A DNA stretch of 64,000 nt, taken from positions 2,480,001-2,544,000 of the forward strand of contig JAJQJQ010000013.1 of NCBI GenBank assembly GCA_028622995.1, in the 5' to 3' direction. Positions 47,751 through 59,066 of this stretch are shown here, piece after piece. The notes beneath the pieces are model-generated. The model made no database searches and had not been told where the DNA came from. It worked only from the letters and a program-made list of their open reading frames with translations. The position numbers and the translations under genes are program-made. Numbering within the stretch: the first letter of the stretch is position 1; every line of letters begins with the position of its first letter. Source of the DNA: Panagrolaimus kolymaensis (taxonomy: Eukaryota; Nematoda; Chromadorea; Rhabditida; Panagrolaimidae).

Positions 47751-48637
47751 AAATAAAAAATAAGTACAAAAGCCCTTCAATATTTTGGGTGATTACTAAG
47801 AAAAAAAAAGGTTTGCTATATTTTAGTAAAATATTATTAAACAAATGTCATACAAACAAACATTCAAAAGCATTTTTACCTTATAAAAATGTCTTAAATT
47901 TTCACCTGTTTTTTTTCTTCAGCTAAAAAATAAAAAACAAATTACAAAATAGCATAAGAGTCTGAATTTCAATGACAAAGTATGAGAATGCTGTTTAAAA
48001 ATTTAAAAGAATAAGTAAGAATTTGTTGCAAACACAAGAAATGGCATAAAATAAGAGCATAAATCTTTTTCTTTCTTTTTTACAAGTATGTCGTAAAGAA
48101 GCAAGCCTTAGAGAAACTTGAAGAAAAACCACGCAAAAAGAATAAACCGATATAAAAAGAAAATTTATTCAAAGAAATATTTGAAAAAAAACCAGAAAAA
48201 GGAAAATGCAAAGTGTAAGTTTAAATATTTTTTATTTGACTTTAAATTTCATGTTTAATTTAACATTCATTTTCGTTTATTCATAGTCAAAAGTACATTG
48301 ATGATGAAGTTAAAATATCTTTTTTAATTTCTATTGAAAACATTTTATTTTTTCTTGTCAAAGTAATGAAAATTTCAGAATATTTGCTTTATTAAAGTTA
48401 AAGACCCCACATAGAACAAAGACATTTATTTGTTGATGCATTAATCGAATTTTTCTTTGACAAAAAATTATGTTTACATGACTCTCTTCGTTAAGATAGT
48501 CTATCTGTTTACAGTTTTTTTTAGAAGAAAAGTCATATGATAACGCTTCTTTTCCATAAAATAAAAGTTTTTTTGCATTATGTATAAACAAAAATATATT
48601 TTTTTATTTTTACTTCGGAAGAAGAACTCATTTAAAA
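47751..48637. other. Intergenic between divergent genes
   Basis: Promoters of the leftward receptor and rightward lysozyme. Minus-strand frames at 48358..48806 overlap the lysozyme and are chance frames. Confidence 0.4.
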
Positions 48638-49377
48638 ATGTTTTGCAGTTTATTACTTTTTTTTCTTTTTTTACAAAATTTCGGCTTTGGAAACGCTGCG
48701 CTTGGTTTTGATTCGATGGGATTCGATTCAACTGGAATTTCCGATTGTTTGAACAAAAACGATAACACCTTCGCGATTTTACGAGTATACAGAAACAATG
48801 GAGCATTTGATGAGGATGGAATGCAGGATATTTTGTTTGCTCAAATTTCAGGAAAGTATTTAAAATAATTCACTAAATCAAACTTAGAGGAATATAATCA
48901 ATAAAAATGAATAAAGATTTTTTTATAGGTTTCACTGACATCGATGTTTACATGTTTCCATGTGTGGGACAGCCTAAATGTTTGCCAGCTGAAGATCAAA
49001 TCGCTGCGATTAAACAAGAAATCGATTCTTTCGGTACTTTAGATCTCGTTGGTCGACTTTGGCTTGATATTGAAGAACATACTTGGCAATCAAATAAAAC
49101 CCTCAATCAAGAATTTATTATTGATTTGGCGTACGCAGCAAAAATAGCGAAATTTAACATTGGAATTTACACGAAGCCAAATGATTGGGATGCCATCGTT
49201 GGAATTGAATGGGATGAAATGTCACAATATCCTCTTTGGTGGGCAAAATGGAATAATGTTGCTGATTTAACAACAGATTGGGTTCCATTTGGAGGATGGA
49301 CATCACCAACCATTCATCAATTTGCTCATGATATTCATATTTGTGGAATTAATATTGATCGAAATTATAAGTTATAA
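48638..49377 (+). CDS. GH25-type lysozyme with a GA donor site or a lesion
   Basis: A signal peptide (MFCSLLLFFLFLQNFGFGNA) leads into GFDSMGFDSTG, ILRVYRNNG, then DVYMFPC, RLWLDIEEH with the acidic catalytic pair, IGIYTKPNDW, PLWWAKWN, HQFAHD and CGINIDRNY. This is the nematode LYS family of GH25 muramidases, secreted to digest bacterial cell walls. The exons are about 48638..48851 and 48929..49377. A canonical GT at 48856 would shift the frame by one. The frame is kept only if the donor is TCAG|GAAAGT, a single-base change from TCAG|GTAAGT. So this is either a rare GA-AG intron, a splice-site mutation or a base error. The coding parts otherwise look intact. Confidence 0.8.
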
Positions 49378-49499
49378 TCATTTATAAAATGGAAAAAAGC
49401 TTTTTTTATTGCATTTTTTTTTTTTTTCAAAAAAGAGGAAATAAACAAACAAAAAATCAGAAAAGAAACAAACAACAACAAAAATTTGGGGAAAAAAAT

Positions 49500-50593
49500 T
49501 CATAAACTGTTAGATTTATAAATTTTAAAATTGAGTTTTGGTTTTGTATTTGCTGGTTTCCATTTGGAATTGAAATCATTTTTAAGCTTTTTACATTTTT
49601 CTCGACATATTTCCGCGGCTTCTTGGTTAGGTTGTTGAAAATCTAACCGAACATTTCCATTATGAGCAAGAACTTTCTGGAAAAGAAGAAGAAAAGTAAA
49701 TTAAAAAATTCTATGAAAAATAAAATATGTTTACCTCAAAAACTTTACAATATTCTTCTGGATCAAATATGTTTCCAATAATCGTAAGTTTAAGGTCGCG
49801 AATTTTATTTTCAAGCAGTTCAATAGTTTCTAAAGAAAAGCCTTTTTTAATCATAGATTCAAGAATTGGATCTTTATTTGCGTGGGATTCAACCATTTGG
49901 GAATTTAAGCTTGAATTAACTATCGCACTAAAAAAATATGAAATTAAAAACTAAGAAAGATTTAAAAAAAAATAATTACCTAATATTTGTTGTATTTGGA
50001 AGATGGATTAAAAGGTCTTGAAGAGAAATGGGTTTCTTATCTGCTGAAACAATAGAAACTTTTCTTGAATCCCAGAAATAAATATTTTTTGATTTGGCTA
50101 AAACTTCAAAAAGTTTGATTGAAATTTGACATTTTGTTAAATCAATCCATTTCGCATCACATCGAACAATCTTTCCAATAATAGAATCAAAATTTTCAAA
50201 ACTAATTTTTTTTGTAATCCAAATATTGTGGATCATTGGAACCATAGATTTTTGATGCCATTTGTTTCCAATTTCTATTCCTTCATCATTCATTTCATCA
50301 ACAATACACATAGGATTTCTTTGATAAATATATTTACAGCTTCGATAAAACTTTTTAATAACTTTTGCATTTGCAGCTTTAAGGAGATAATTCATAATTG
50401 GTTTCGGTAAACTAAAATATTGTTGTTTGGTTTCTTTACCATTGAAAGTCATTTTTGAATTTTGATTGATAGCATAAAATTCACAAATATCAGCAGCTTG
50501 AATTTCGTTATTGAAGCGGACGCGTGAAGGAGAAGGTCCACCATCAAGTTGAGTTTCTGAACGACGTTTACGAATAATAGATTTTAAAGCCAT
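49500..50593 (-). CDS. Lineage-specific SCK/PKPI-domain protein, copy 1
   Basis: Exons complement(49980..50593), (49735..49927) and (49500..49676) give 327 residues. The ATG at 50593 starts MALKSIIRKRRSETQLDGG, followed by SPSRVRFNNE, which holds an RVxF-like dock. The core reads FSLPKPIMNYLLKAANAKVI, FYRSCKYIYQRNPMCIVD, then LLIHLPNTTNIR at a phase-2 intron, and FDPEEYCKVFE at the next. The same core, with the same intron, forms the C-terminal half of the fusion at 18795. The layout (helical start, then repeated strand-turn blocks) recalls nematode F-box-associated substrate-binding domains, but I see no F-box. Function unknown. Confidence 0.65.
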
Positions 50594-50659
50594 AGCGAAG
50601 GAAGAAAAGAAATAATAGCGATAAAAGGGAAATACAAGAATGGTATGAAATATCAAATA

Positions 50660-50808
50660 GTTTGCAAGAAAATCTTTTTATTAGGTTTTTTTTCGTTGCG
50701 AGAGATATGCACTTAAAAGTATGAAATTGTTTCTTTAATGCTCGTTTTATTTACCGATGAATTTTTTTTATATTCGTTATGGGTCAAATTGCCAAAATTA
50801 ATGGGTAT
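50660..50808 (-). promoter_or_regulatory. Conserved 5' flank shared by the two MALK-family genes, copy 1
   Basis: About 70-230 bp upstream of the start codon. It matches 55156..55308 over about 150 bp with shared strings GTTTGCAAGAAAATCTTTTT, TTTTTTTTCGTTG, GTATGAAATT, TATTCGTTATGG and GCCAAAATTAATGG. The flank was duplicated with the gene and has been kept, so it probably includes the promoter. Confidence 0.65.
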
Positions 50809-50974
50809 GAAAAAAAGTAATAATAATCATTAACAAAAAATTAATTGTAAACAGAAAATAAAAGGGTAAAAAATATCCTCCTTATTACTTTATTTGGATA
50901 TTATAAGCTTAGAACATTTTGCGACGTTCGATAAAAAAATCTTTTAAGAATTTTTTAAGTTAAAAATTATTCAT

Positions 50975-53512
50975 TTACGTATTATTTGTAATTGGGGTTG
51001 TATCTTGTTTGCCGAAAATATGTTTCAAATATATCACCGCTAACAATAGCGCACAATAAAAAATAAAATAAATAATTAGCGACACAATACAATAAAAGCT
51101 GTATCCTATCTCTGTGTTAACTAAAAAAATAAAAAATAATTGTCATAGTTTAAATAATTTAATATTTAATTTACCATTTTCTGATACTACCAACGTTTTG
51201 CTTTGTGTTTTATAAATAATAAGCGCCGGCCATAAAATAAATGGTTGAAGGATAGATAAAACAACCAAAGTGTAAATCCTTGTATTATTTTCAAAGTGAG
51301 TAGCTTTGCACAAATCACAGAAGACGAACATGATATATAATATTGTCATCAAAAATATTAAAACGAACGAAGTTATAAGTAAACAAATTATTATTACAAT
51401 CCACCATGGTTTTGACTTAAAAGAAATTTATTTTATAGTAATTTTAAATAAAAAGCCTTACCATATCAGCTTCTTCCCAATATTTGCAGATAATCTCTGA
51501 CTAAAATTTATTTTTTTTAAAACCAATTCTGTCAATTTTTTTGAAATGGTCGGCACCGGTCGAAATTTTTTTTGTTGAGATATATGCACCCCCATTTTCG
51601 CATATGCTTAATTTGGCTAAATCCAAGAGGTTTTGGCCAGATGTGAAGCTTATCATGGAGATACAGCTACTTGAAGGTTTACTATTGAATTAATTCAAAA
51701 TTATGCCATAATTCATTCTTTCACTATAATTTTATATTCTCTTATGATTTATAGGTTTTCGACCATGGAGAATTCGAATTTGACCACCATTACCTTTCAT
51801 GTATATGGTTAATACCGTTTTTTGACCAACATGGCATGGTTTTTGGCTTGCCACGGGTCACAGAATCCCGCGGGCGGGATGAGACTATTACCATTCGAAA
51901 GAGCATGTTTTTTTACCCTAGAAACAGGAATAATATCTGGAAAAAAAATTCCGCACGATCATTTATGAATTTTAGAATGTTTCTTCTTACATAAATCAGC
52001 TAATAAGATCATTAAGAAAAAATTCGAAAAAATTCAAAATCACATATGAAAATTCAGAAAAGCTTACAGAACCATAAAATCAACCTTCCTGGATTTTTTG
52101 GTAACAATTTCATCCTTATTTGTTATGCAATATCATGCACCTCGACCACTTGGAGCATTAACAGTGCTTAATGAACTTCAAAAATATGTATAAATTCAGA
52201 ATCTCGTATTTTTATTCTACAATCATCTTCACAATATCAAATCGAGGTCGTAGAATCCGAATTTGACCTCCGTTTCACTAGTTTTCCTTACTAAAATGAA
52301 TGTTTTGGGACTATGAAAATTTGCATATTTAAAGTCTTCATATCTCTAAAACTATCTATTAATGGTGGTAATCTGGCTTCATATTCGGATTCTACGACCT
52401 CAAATTGGTATAGAAAACATTATTCTAGAATAAAAATAACAGTTTTTGAATTTATACACATTTTTGAAGTTCATTAAGCACTGTTAGTGCTTCTATTGGT
52501 CGAGGGGGATGATGTTGCATAACAAATAAGGTTGAAATTGGTACCAAAAAATCCAGGAGCATTGATTTTATGGTTTTGTAAGCTTTCCTGATTTTTTAAA
52601 TGGGTTTATGAATTTTTTTTAATTTTTTCTTAATGATCTTATTAGCTGATTTATGTAAAAAGAAATATTCAAAAATTCCCAAATGATCGTGCGGAATTTT
52701 TTTTTCGGGTATTATTCCTGTTTCTAGGATAAAAAAACATGCTCTTTCGAATGGCAATAGTCTCATTCCGCCCGCGAGCTTCTGTGACCCGTGGCAAGCC
52801 AAAAACCATGCCATGTTGGTCAAAAAACGGTATTAACCATATACATGAAAGGTAATGGTGGTCAAATTCGAATTCTCCATGGTCGAAAACCTATAAATCA
52901 TAAGAGAATATAAAATTATAGTGAAAGAATGAATTATGGCATAATTTTGAATTAATTCAATAGTAAACCTTCAAGTAGCTGTATCTCCATGATAAGCTTC
53001 ACATCTGGCCAAAACCTCTTGGATTTAGCCAAATTAAGCATATGCGAAAATGGGGGTGCATATATCTCAACAAAAAAAATTTCGACCGGTGCCGACTTTC
53101 TTGGAATTCTTTAAAAAAATTGGTAGAATCGGTTTTAAGTAAATAAGATATCAAAGTTTTAAACTTAGTTTCTAGTTTAAATAAAATTTACTTCGTTAAA
53201 TGTTTGGTTTAAACAAACTTTGAAAAGTCCAATACTTCCTATTCTCTCATTTGGAAGTAAAGGATTGTATAGATTTGTCCAATCTAAAAAAATCTTTTAA
53301 TTTATAGTTATTTTTAAATAAAAGCTTTTTATACGTGATGATATTATAGCAAAAGCTAAAACTCCATCAAAAACAATAAAAGAAATAATTTCTTTGTATT
53401 TTTTCGGTATAACCTTTTTAAGAAGCCAAAAAAAACTAATTAGAATAAAATTAAGAATAGCCTTCATGTGATAAAAAATATTTAAAAAAATCTTAAAGTA
53501 CGTTTGTTTCAT
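50975..53512 (-). CDS. Multi-TM membrane protein with a palindrome-filled intron
   Basis: Five exons, complement(53335..53512), (53219..53283), (51462..51500), (51175..51415) and (50975..51120), total 669 bases and 222 residues with every phase matching. The start is MKQTYFKIFLNIFYHMKA. Hydrophobic segments are ILNFILISFFWLL, IISFIVFDGVLAFAIISS, a long one around WWIVIIICLLITSFVLIFL, TLVVLSILQPFILWPALII and CIVSLIIYFIFYCALLLA. This gives a four- or five-span protein with a short Thr-rich tail (DTTPITNNT). No family recognised. The third intron (51501..53218, 1718 bp) is almost wholly the 1.6-kb inverted repeat, whose left edge lies only about 10 bases from the acceptor. The evidence is phase and hydrophobicity, without a homologue. 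Confidence 0.5.
51517..53138. repeat. Giant inverted repeat (palindrome), about 750-bp arms
   Basis: Left arm 51517..52262, spacer about 120 bp, right arm 52383..53138 in reverse complement. The arms match along their whole length with scattered mismatches and small gaps. Landmarks: GTCGGCACCGGTC at 51549 pairs with GACCGGTGCCGAC at 53084, and CGAGGTCGTAGAATCCGAAT near 52243 pairs with ATTCGGATTCTACGACCT at 52383. GC content is higher than in the surroundings. No transposase and no clear target duplication. The minus-strand frame 52596..52823 lies in the right arm and has a mirrored counterpart in the left, so it is a by-product of the repeat. Transcribed within the host intron, it would fold into one long hairpin. 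Confidence 0.92.
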
Positions 53513-54036
53513 TTCTGCAAGATAAATTGTATAGAAAATTTTTTTTTTCTCTCAATGCACATAAAATCGAATATTTTTTTGGTTCGAGACAGGGGCGGAC
53601 ATGAAAAAACTCATCTATGGTTAACCGAGGCTGAAAACTCGGATCCTAGGGTTAAAAAATACGTAGATCACGAATCTGAACTCAGATTTATAGAACATAT
53701 AGGTGGAAATTGAGTTACTCAGCAAATGAAAATGGAAGGTAAACAGCGAGTTTCAATAAGTAAAAAAATATTTTTCTTTATTTTTTATCAAAATTTTATC
53801 AAGAATGATTAGCTTTTTTGATTGACGTCATAATACGAAAGTTGTTGTTCTAGGTTTTATTTTTTTATTTTCGTCAAATTTTAAAAATCTCAATAAAAAA
53901 AACAACAAAAGTTAGAAAATTGCAAACAAGAAAATAAAAATGTTGAATCAAAAATTTGTAAGGAAAAAGCAGTAAATTTATGAGAAACAAACACATACAA
54001 GCCAAAGTTAAAAAAATATATAAAATAAAAGAAGAT
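53513..54036. other. Intergenic, no supported gene
   Basis: Should contain the promoter of the multi-TM gene. A more balanced-GC patch at 53580..53715 reads open on the plus strand, but it has no homology I recognise and no splice context. Confidence 0.4.
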
Positions 54037-55084
54037 TTATTTTATATAACCTCCTAGAATAATTTTAGGTTTTTCTACAGCGGCTTTTTTCCATTTATTT
54101 TTCATATTTAGTTGTAATTTTCCAAACTTTTCTATATGCGTTGAATTATATTCTTCTAAATTGGGATATCTAAGAGATAATCGAACAAATGCATAAGGAG
54201 TAAGAATATTCTGAAAAATGAAAATTTTTAATAAGTATAAGAAAAAAGAGAAATGCTTTTTACTTCAAAAAGTTTATAATATTTATCGGGATCAAATTCA
54301 TTTCCATCGATGTGAAGCTCAAGCCATTCAATTTTATTTTTACGTGATTCAAACAACATAATTGAGCCATCAAGGTTGCCATTAACTTTCGCACTAAAAA
54401 AATATTTAATTAATTTTATTAATAAAAAAAATTTTAAAAAAAAAACCATATATTATCGGCATTTGGAAGACTGTGAAAAAGATTTTCAATGGTCAAAAAG
54501 TTTTCATTTCCTACATCCATGATTGTTGTCGTTGATGAATTCCAATTTATGACACGTTTTGATTTAGTAAAAATATCAAAAAGATTTTTAGATATTTCAA
54601 AATCCGGTAAAGTAATAGATTTAGCATCACAGCGAACAATTTTTTGTAAAAATTTATCAAAACCAAAACTTCTTTTTAAATCTAATATGCATAAAATCCA
54701 AATATTTTCAATCGTATGGAATACACTCATAGGGGATTCATAAATTTCATACCATTTTCGTTCGACTCCAATTCCATCAGTTTTTACTACATCAACAATA
54801 CACATTGGGTTTCTTTGATAAATATATTTGCATGATCGATAAAACTTTTTCATAACTTTTCCATTTGCAGCTTTAAGAATATAATCCATTATGGGTTTGG
54901 GTAAACCGAAAATTTGTGACTTCATTTGATTTGAATTAAAAGTCATTTTCGAATTTTTTGGAAGGGAAAAATGAGAATTATCAGAGAATACAATTTCATC
55001 ATTGAATCTGATTCGTGAGGGAGAAGGTTCACTATCAATTTGAGTTTCTGCATGACGTTTACGAATAATAGATTTTAAAGCCAT
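54037..55084 (-). CDS. Lineage-specific SCK/PKPI-domain protein, copy 2
   Basis: Exons complement(54447..55084), (54264..54393) and (54037..54210) give 313 residues. The start is MALKSIIRKRHAETQIDSEP, then SPSRIRFNDE. The core is GLPKPIMDYILKAANGKVM and FYRSCKYIYQRNPMCIVD, then LFHSLPNADNI at the phase-2 intron, and FDPDKYYKLFE at the next. It diverges from copy 1 most in the final exon (copy 1 ends basic; this one ends KPKIILGGYIK). The first donor is a bare GTTTTTTTT, weak but at the conserved position. Its 5' flank is also conserved with copy 1. The multi-TM gene lies between the two copies, on the same strand. Confidence 0.65.
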
Positions 55085-55155
55085 AGCGAACGAAAGAAGG
55101 AAAAAAGAAATAATCAAACGTAATTAAGAATACAATTATGAAATAAAATAGTAAA

Positions 55156-55308
55156 TTGTTTGCAAGAAAATCTTTTTATTAAGTTTTTTTTCGTTGTAAG
55201 AGATATATACACTTAGAGGTATGAAATTTTTTCTTTAAAGCTCGCTTTAATTATCAACAAATTATTTTATATTCGTTATGGATCAAATAGCCAAAATTAA
55301 TGGCCATG
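55156..55308 (-). promoter_or_regulatory. Conserved 5' flank shared by the two MALK-family genes, copy 2
   Basis: Partner of 50660..50808, at the same distance from its start codon. Shared words occur in the same order and spacing. Confidence 0.65.
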
Positions 55309-55858
55309 GAAAACCGTAATTGTATATTTTTGATGTTCCGTAGAGAGAAGAGTGGCTTCAATAACGATAGGCGGCTTTCTTTGACATTATTGCCTTTTTT
55401 TATTTTTCAACTATAAACTTTTATCTTTTCCTATTTTTGCTTAATTTTTCATAAAACCTTTTTAATTGCTTTAACATTATTGAAAAAGTATTTAATACAA
55501 GGAACATTTATTTTAAAAGTATGAAACAGGTGAGCAAATTTAAAGCTGACATGTGCTCCTAAAAAATTTATTACTTTTATTATCGGTTATTGAAATAATT
55601 ATCTCGAAATAATGAAATAACAATTATCAAAATATTTTTGGTGTGTGGGAAGAGCAGTTACCAGGTGCAAAAACATTTCTTTTGTTATCGTAAAAATTTT
55701 GAACGCATTGTTCAAATAGAAAATTAAATTCCCTTTGAAAAATAAATGTAGTCTAATCATTTTTGAAATGATATAAATATATTTCTGATGAGAAACAATT
55801 TTTATGAAAAAGCGAGCGACAAAATAAATATATTTTTTAAAACGCTTGTTCGCTCGAG
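55309..55858. other. Intergenic between divergent genes
   Basis: No gene seen; minus-strand frame 55599..55910 runs into the next gene's signal peptide and is a chance frame. The stretch just left of 55859 should hold the promoter of the HExxH protein. Confidence 0.4.
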
Positions 55859-57281
55859 ATGAAAAGTGGTTGTTTAGATTTTGCTTCCTCATTATTATGT
55901 ATTTTTGCATTTTGTCTTATTTTAGTAAATTCAGCAGGTGAGTAAAAAAAATTTAAAAAAATTGCGCTTTAATATGGGTGAAAGCCGACTTGAAAAATTT
56001 GGCCCTCTTCTGCCTTAGTGAAATAATTATTAAACAATTTCGTAATAACAGAATTCTTAATTATTTTTAGATCCTCCAACAACGTGGAAAGAACATTGTT
56101 TCGAGCATAATCAAAATTTAACTCGAGTTTTTTTCAACGCTGATTTGGCTGTTTATTATGATAGCAATGTTCAACGATCCATAACTTGGCCAAATAAGTA
56201 TCTCACCGATGCTTGGAGATACGTTAAGAAAACTTATGGTGGATTTGGTGGGGATGAAAGATTATACGCCATTTTTCATTCCACTCGATATGGTGGAGGC
56301 CATCCTCATACGGTATTTGATTCTGCAGGTGATAATCGAAGTGTAATAGATTGCGGTAAAAATGAAGCCAATGCATGGGTGGCTGGAACAGGAAATGATT
56401 TGGATATGCCTTCTCATGAAATTGCTCACATCGTTGAACTTGGTTCACGTGGAACTAAAGGATCACCAGCTTTTCCAATTTGGGGTGATTCCAAATGGGC
56501 TGAAATTTTTATTTATGATCTTTATAAAGGTCTTGGTCGAGAAGCAGACGCCACTCGATGGTATAATTCGATGATCAATGGAAAAGATAATTTCCCTAGA
56601 AATGGAACTCAATGGTTTAAAAATTGGTTTTATCCGATTTATACCATGAATGGCCCAAAAACTGGAAGTTGGATATTAAATAGCTTTTTTGATATGCTTT
56701 GGTCAAATTTTCCTAAAAGTGGAAACTCATATGCAAGAAATATGAATATGGGAGAATTTGTTCATTTTTGGAGTGGAGCAGTTGGAACAGATTTGAAATA
56801 CCTTGCCACTTCGGCTTTTGGATGGACCACCGAATATGAAAATCAATTTAACCAAGCTAAGAAAGATTTCACTCGACTTCCTTATAATCAAAATTTCATT
56901 TTTTATAGTGAAATTAATTTTAAAGGTTAGTATTTTTAACAGAAAATTTACATAAAAAAAATTTAATTTTATAATTTATTTATTTTTTAGGTGACATAAG
57001 TCTTCAGAAACTCACAGGCCGTAAGTTTTTAAAACAACTTTTTTGGTGGAACTTTTTTTTCTTGACAGTAATTTATTTAAGAATGTTCCAATGACATCCT
57101 TAGCTTCAACGATCGAGCCAGCTCAGTAAACACCCAAGGTCAATGCATTCGACTTTATGCAGCAAGAGATTGCCAACAAGCATCAAAAATTGTTTCAAAT
57201 GATCCTCGAAATGAATGTCCACATGATAATTTTGGGAATTGTGGTTTTAATGACGTAGCAAGTTCATTTAATAATTGCTAA
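55859..57281 (+). CDS. Secreted HExxH metallopeptidase-like protein with beta/gamma-crystallin tail
   Basis: Exons 55859..55937, 56071..56925, 56991..57020 and 57082..57281 give 387 residues. A signal peptide (SLLCIFAFCLILVNSA) precedes TWKEHCFEHNQNLTRVFFN, then YAIFHSTRYGGGHPHTVFD, a zinc-type HExxH (SHEIAHIVELGSRG) and downstream WAEIFIYDLYKGLGR, WFKNWFYPIY and GEFVHFWSGA. I know this arrangement from secreted bacterial (actinobacterial) and fungal proteins rather than from animals. Exons 3-4 add about 70 residues with two N-D-x-x-S-S motifs (FNDRASSVN, FNDVASSFN) and six Cys, as in calcium-binding microbial beta/gamma-crystallin domains. It is expected to be an extracellular zinc peptidase; activity is unproven. 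Introns and a eukaryotic signal peptide show that it belongs to the worm genome. Confidence 0.8.
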
Positions 57282-57529
57282 TAAAAATGTAATTAAAAAT
57301 ATGAATTTCAAAAAGAATAAATTCATTTTATTGTTGAAATCTATTTATATATTTAAATTTGGTCTCTTGAAAATTAAATACACTTTAAAATCAAAACTGT
57401 AACTAAAGTTAAAAAAAAACGTATGGAAGAAAAATGCGAATTAATATAAGATTCTGGCACCAAAATTAAGCATTTAATTGAAAATAATTTACACAAATAT
57501 TTATAGTTTTTTAATTAAAAATTCAATGT

Positions 57530-59066
57530 TTATTTTAAATTATAATTTATTGATATTTGAGTTAATTTTTCGATAAGTTGATGAGAATTTAAACCAAGAT
57601 CATTTTTTTCAAATAAGTCGTTGATAGCTCCAAAGACTTTGAAATGATAAATTAAGAATTCGAATGCATACATAGTGTCGTTGTAAAGGTAATGAAAAGA
57701 AATCATATTAACTGAGATGCAATCAAGTGTCTAGAAAATAGCTTTTTTTTATAAGAAGTGTGGTGGATATTTTTTAACTTACCTGGCATAAATTATTTTG
57801 TTTATATGGATAATATAAATAATAAAGTTGTAAACTATCCAATCCTTTGCTAAAATGATTGGCTGGCGCATATGGAAGCATTCGATGTCGACCCTGAAAA
57901 GTTAAAGTTTTTCTTTTGAATCAAAAAAATTTATTTCCATTAAACAAATTTGCAAATTTTAAAATGGAAATTTTTTTATCTCGACATTCTTTTTTCTAAA
58001 TTTTTTAGCTTTACGTATTTTTAGAAAGTTTTAATTAATCACTTGCCAAATGATCCCTGGTATCAACAAAAGTAATATTTAAGTTTTGCGCACAAACTCC
58101 CAGTTCCCAATCATCTCTATCACTCGTAGTTTGAGAACATAAAGTATCATTTTTGAAAGCTGGCACCAATTTTCTTATTGCTTCGCTAAAAACGTTTTTA
58201 GAGTAAAGTTTTTAAAAAAAAACAAGAACTTTTTTTACCGAGTTAAGACAACCCCAGCCCCTCCACTCATAAAACCTTTAGGTGGACCAATTTTAAATCT
58301 GGCACCAAAATACAGAGCTTCTTTAGGATTATAAGATAAAAGCATAAATCTTAAATTTTCCATTATAAAATATGAATCATCATCAGCTCTTAAAAAGAAA
58401 TCAAAGTTTTCTAATTCGTTCTAAAAAATGTAAAAATAATTTTTTTTAGAAATAGTCTTTGTTAGTGGCTCACATCATGAACCCAAGTTAAAGCTGCTCG
58501 AATTTTATTCCATAATTCTTTTCTTATTTCTGTGATATTTAAATCAAGGAAAGGTAAATCAACGTCCTGAAAAATGCTGAAATTTAAAAAGATTCTCCAA
58601 AAATTAGCAAATTTATTAGTCATTGCCTTTAGAATTTTCTAAATCCAGAAAATTGAAATTTAAAAACAAGCAATGATATACCTACCTCCTGGAAAGTCAA
58701 AAACACGTGTTTATTGCATCGTTTGGCCCAGGTTGCATTAACATGAATTGCTCGATTAAATATTTCTTTCTTCGAACTATTAATAATACATAAAATTTTA
58801 ACTGCAGAAAATAATGTTTTTGAAATATCATATTCACCTAAAAAAATCGTGCAGCATTTTCAGAACCAAAAAAATTTTATGATTTTCATACCATTTTTAA
58901 ATTTATTATTTAGGAAACTTGGATAATTTTTATCGTTGTTTCTAAAATTAAACGATTCTGCATTCCTTTCATTTTTTAAAATAAAAGCTAACAAGGAAAT
59001 TCCAGAAATAGCAGCCAAAATAGATAAAAATCGGGATGGTTTATAAAAATAAAGGCTTCTAAACAT
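57530..59066 (-). CDS. Core-1 type beta-1,3-galactosyltransferase (C1GALT1-like)
   Basis: Exons complement(58892..59066), (58686..58837), (58474..58566), (58240..58430), (58043..58185), (57783..57893) and (57530..57730). It is a type II Golgi protein with anchor [18 protein letters not shown]. Motifs follow: [34 protein letters not shown] with the metal-binding [35 protein letters not shown] and [19 protein letters not shown]. The enzyme adds galactose to Ser/Thr-linked GalNAc, making core-1 O-glycan. The junction 58043/57893 breaks frame by one base with GT-AG splicing. It would hold if one G of the GGG at the acceptor were absent, so this is a lesion or a homopolymer error. Otherwise all seven exons are in order. 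Confidence 0.85.

Noticed and set aside
52596..52823. Open frame MTNMAWFLACHGSQ.. in the right arm of the palindrome
   Set aside because: The mirrored left arm carries the same sequence, there is no start or splice context, and no transposase motif. It is a by-product of the repeat.
53580..53715. Open frame with VRDRGGHEKTHLW and a GGTTCGAGAC string suggesting a gene or a tRNA T-arm
   Set aside because: No homology, no acceptor/donor pair, and no cloverleaf can be drawn around the string.
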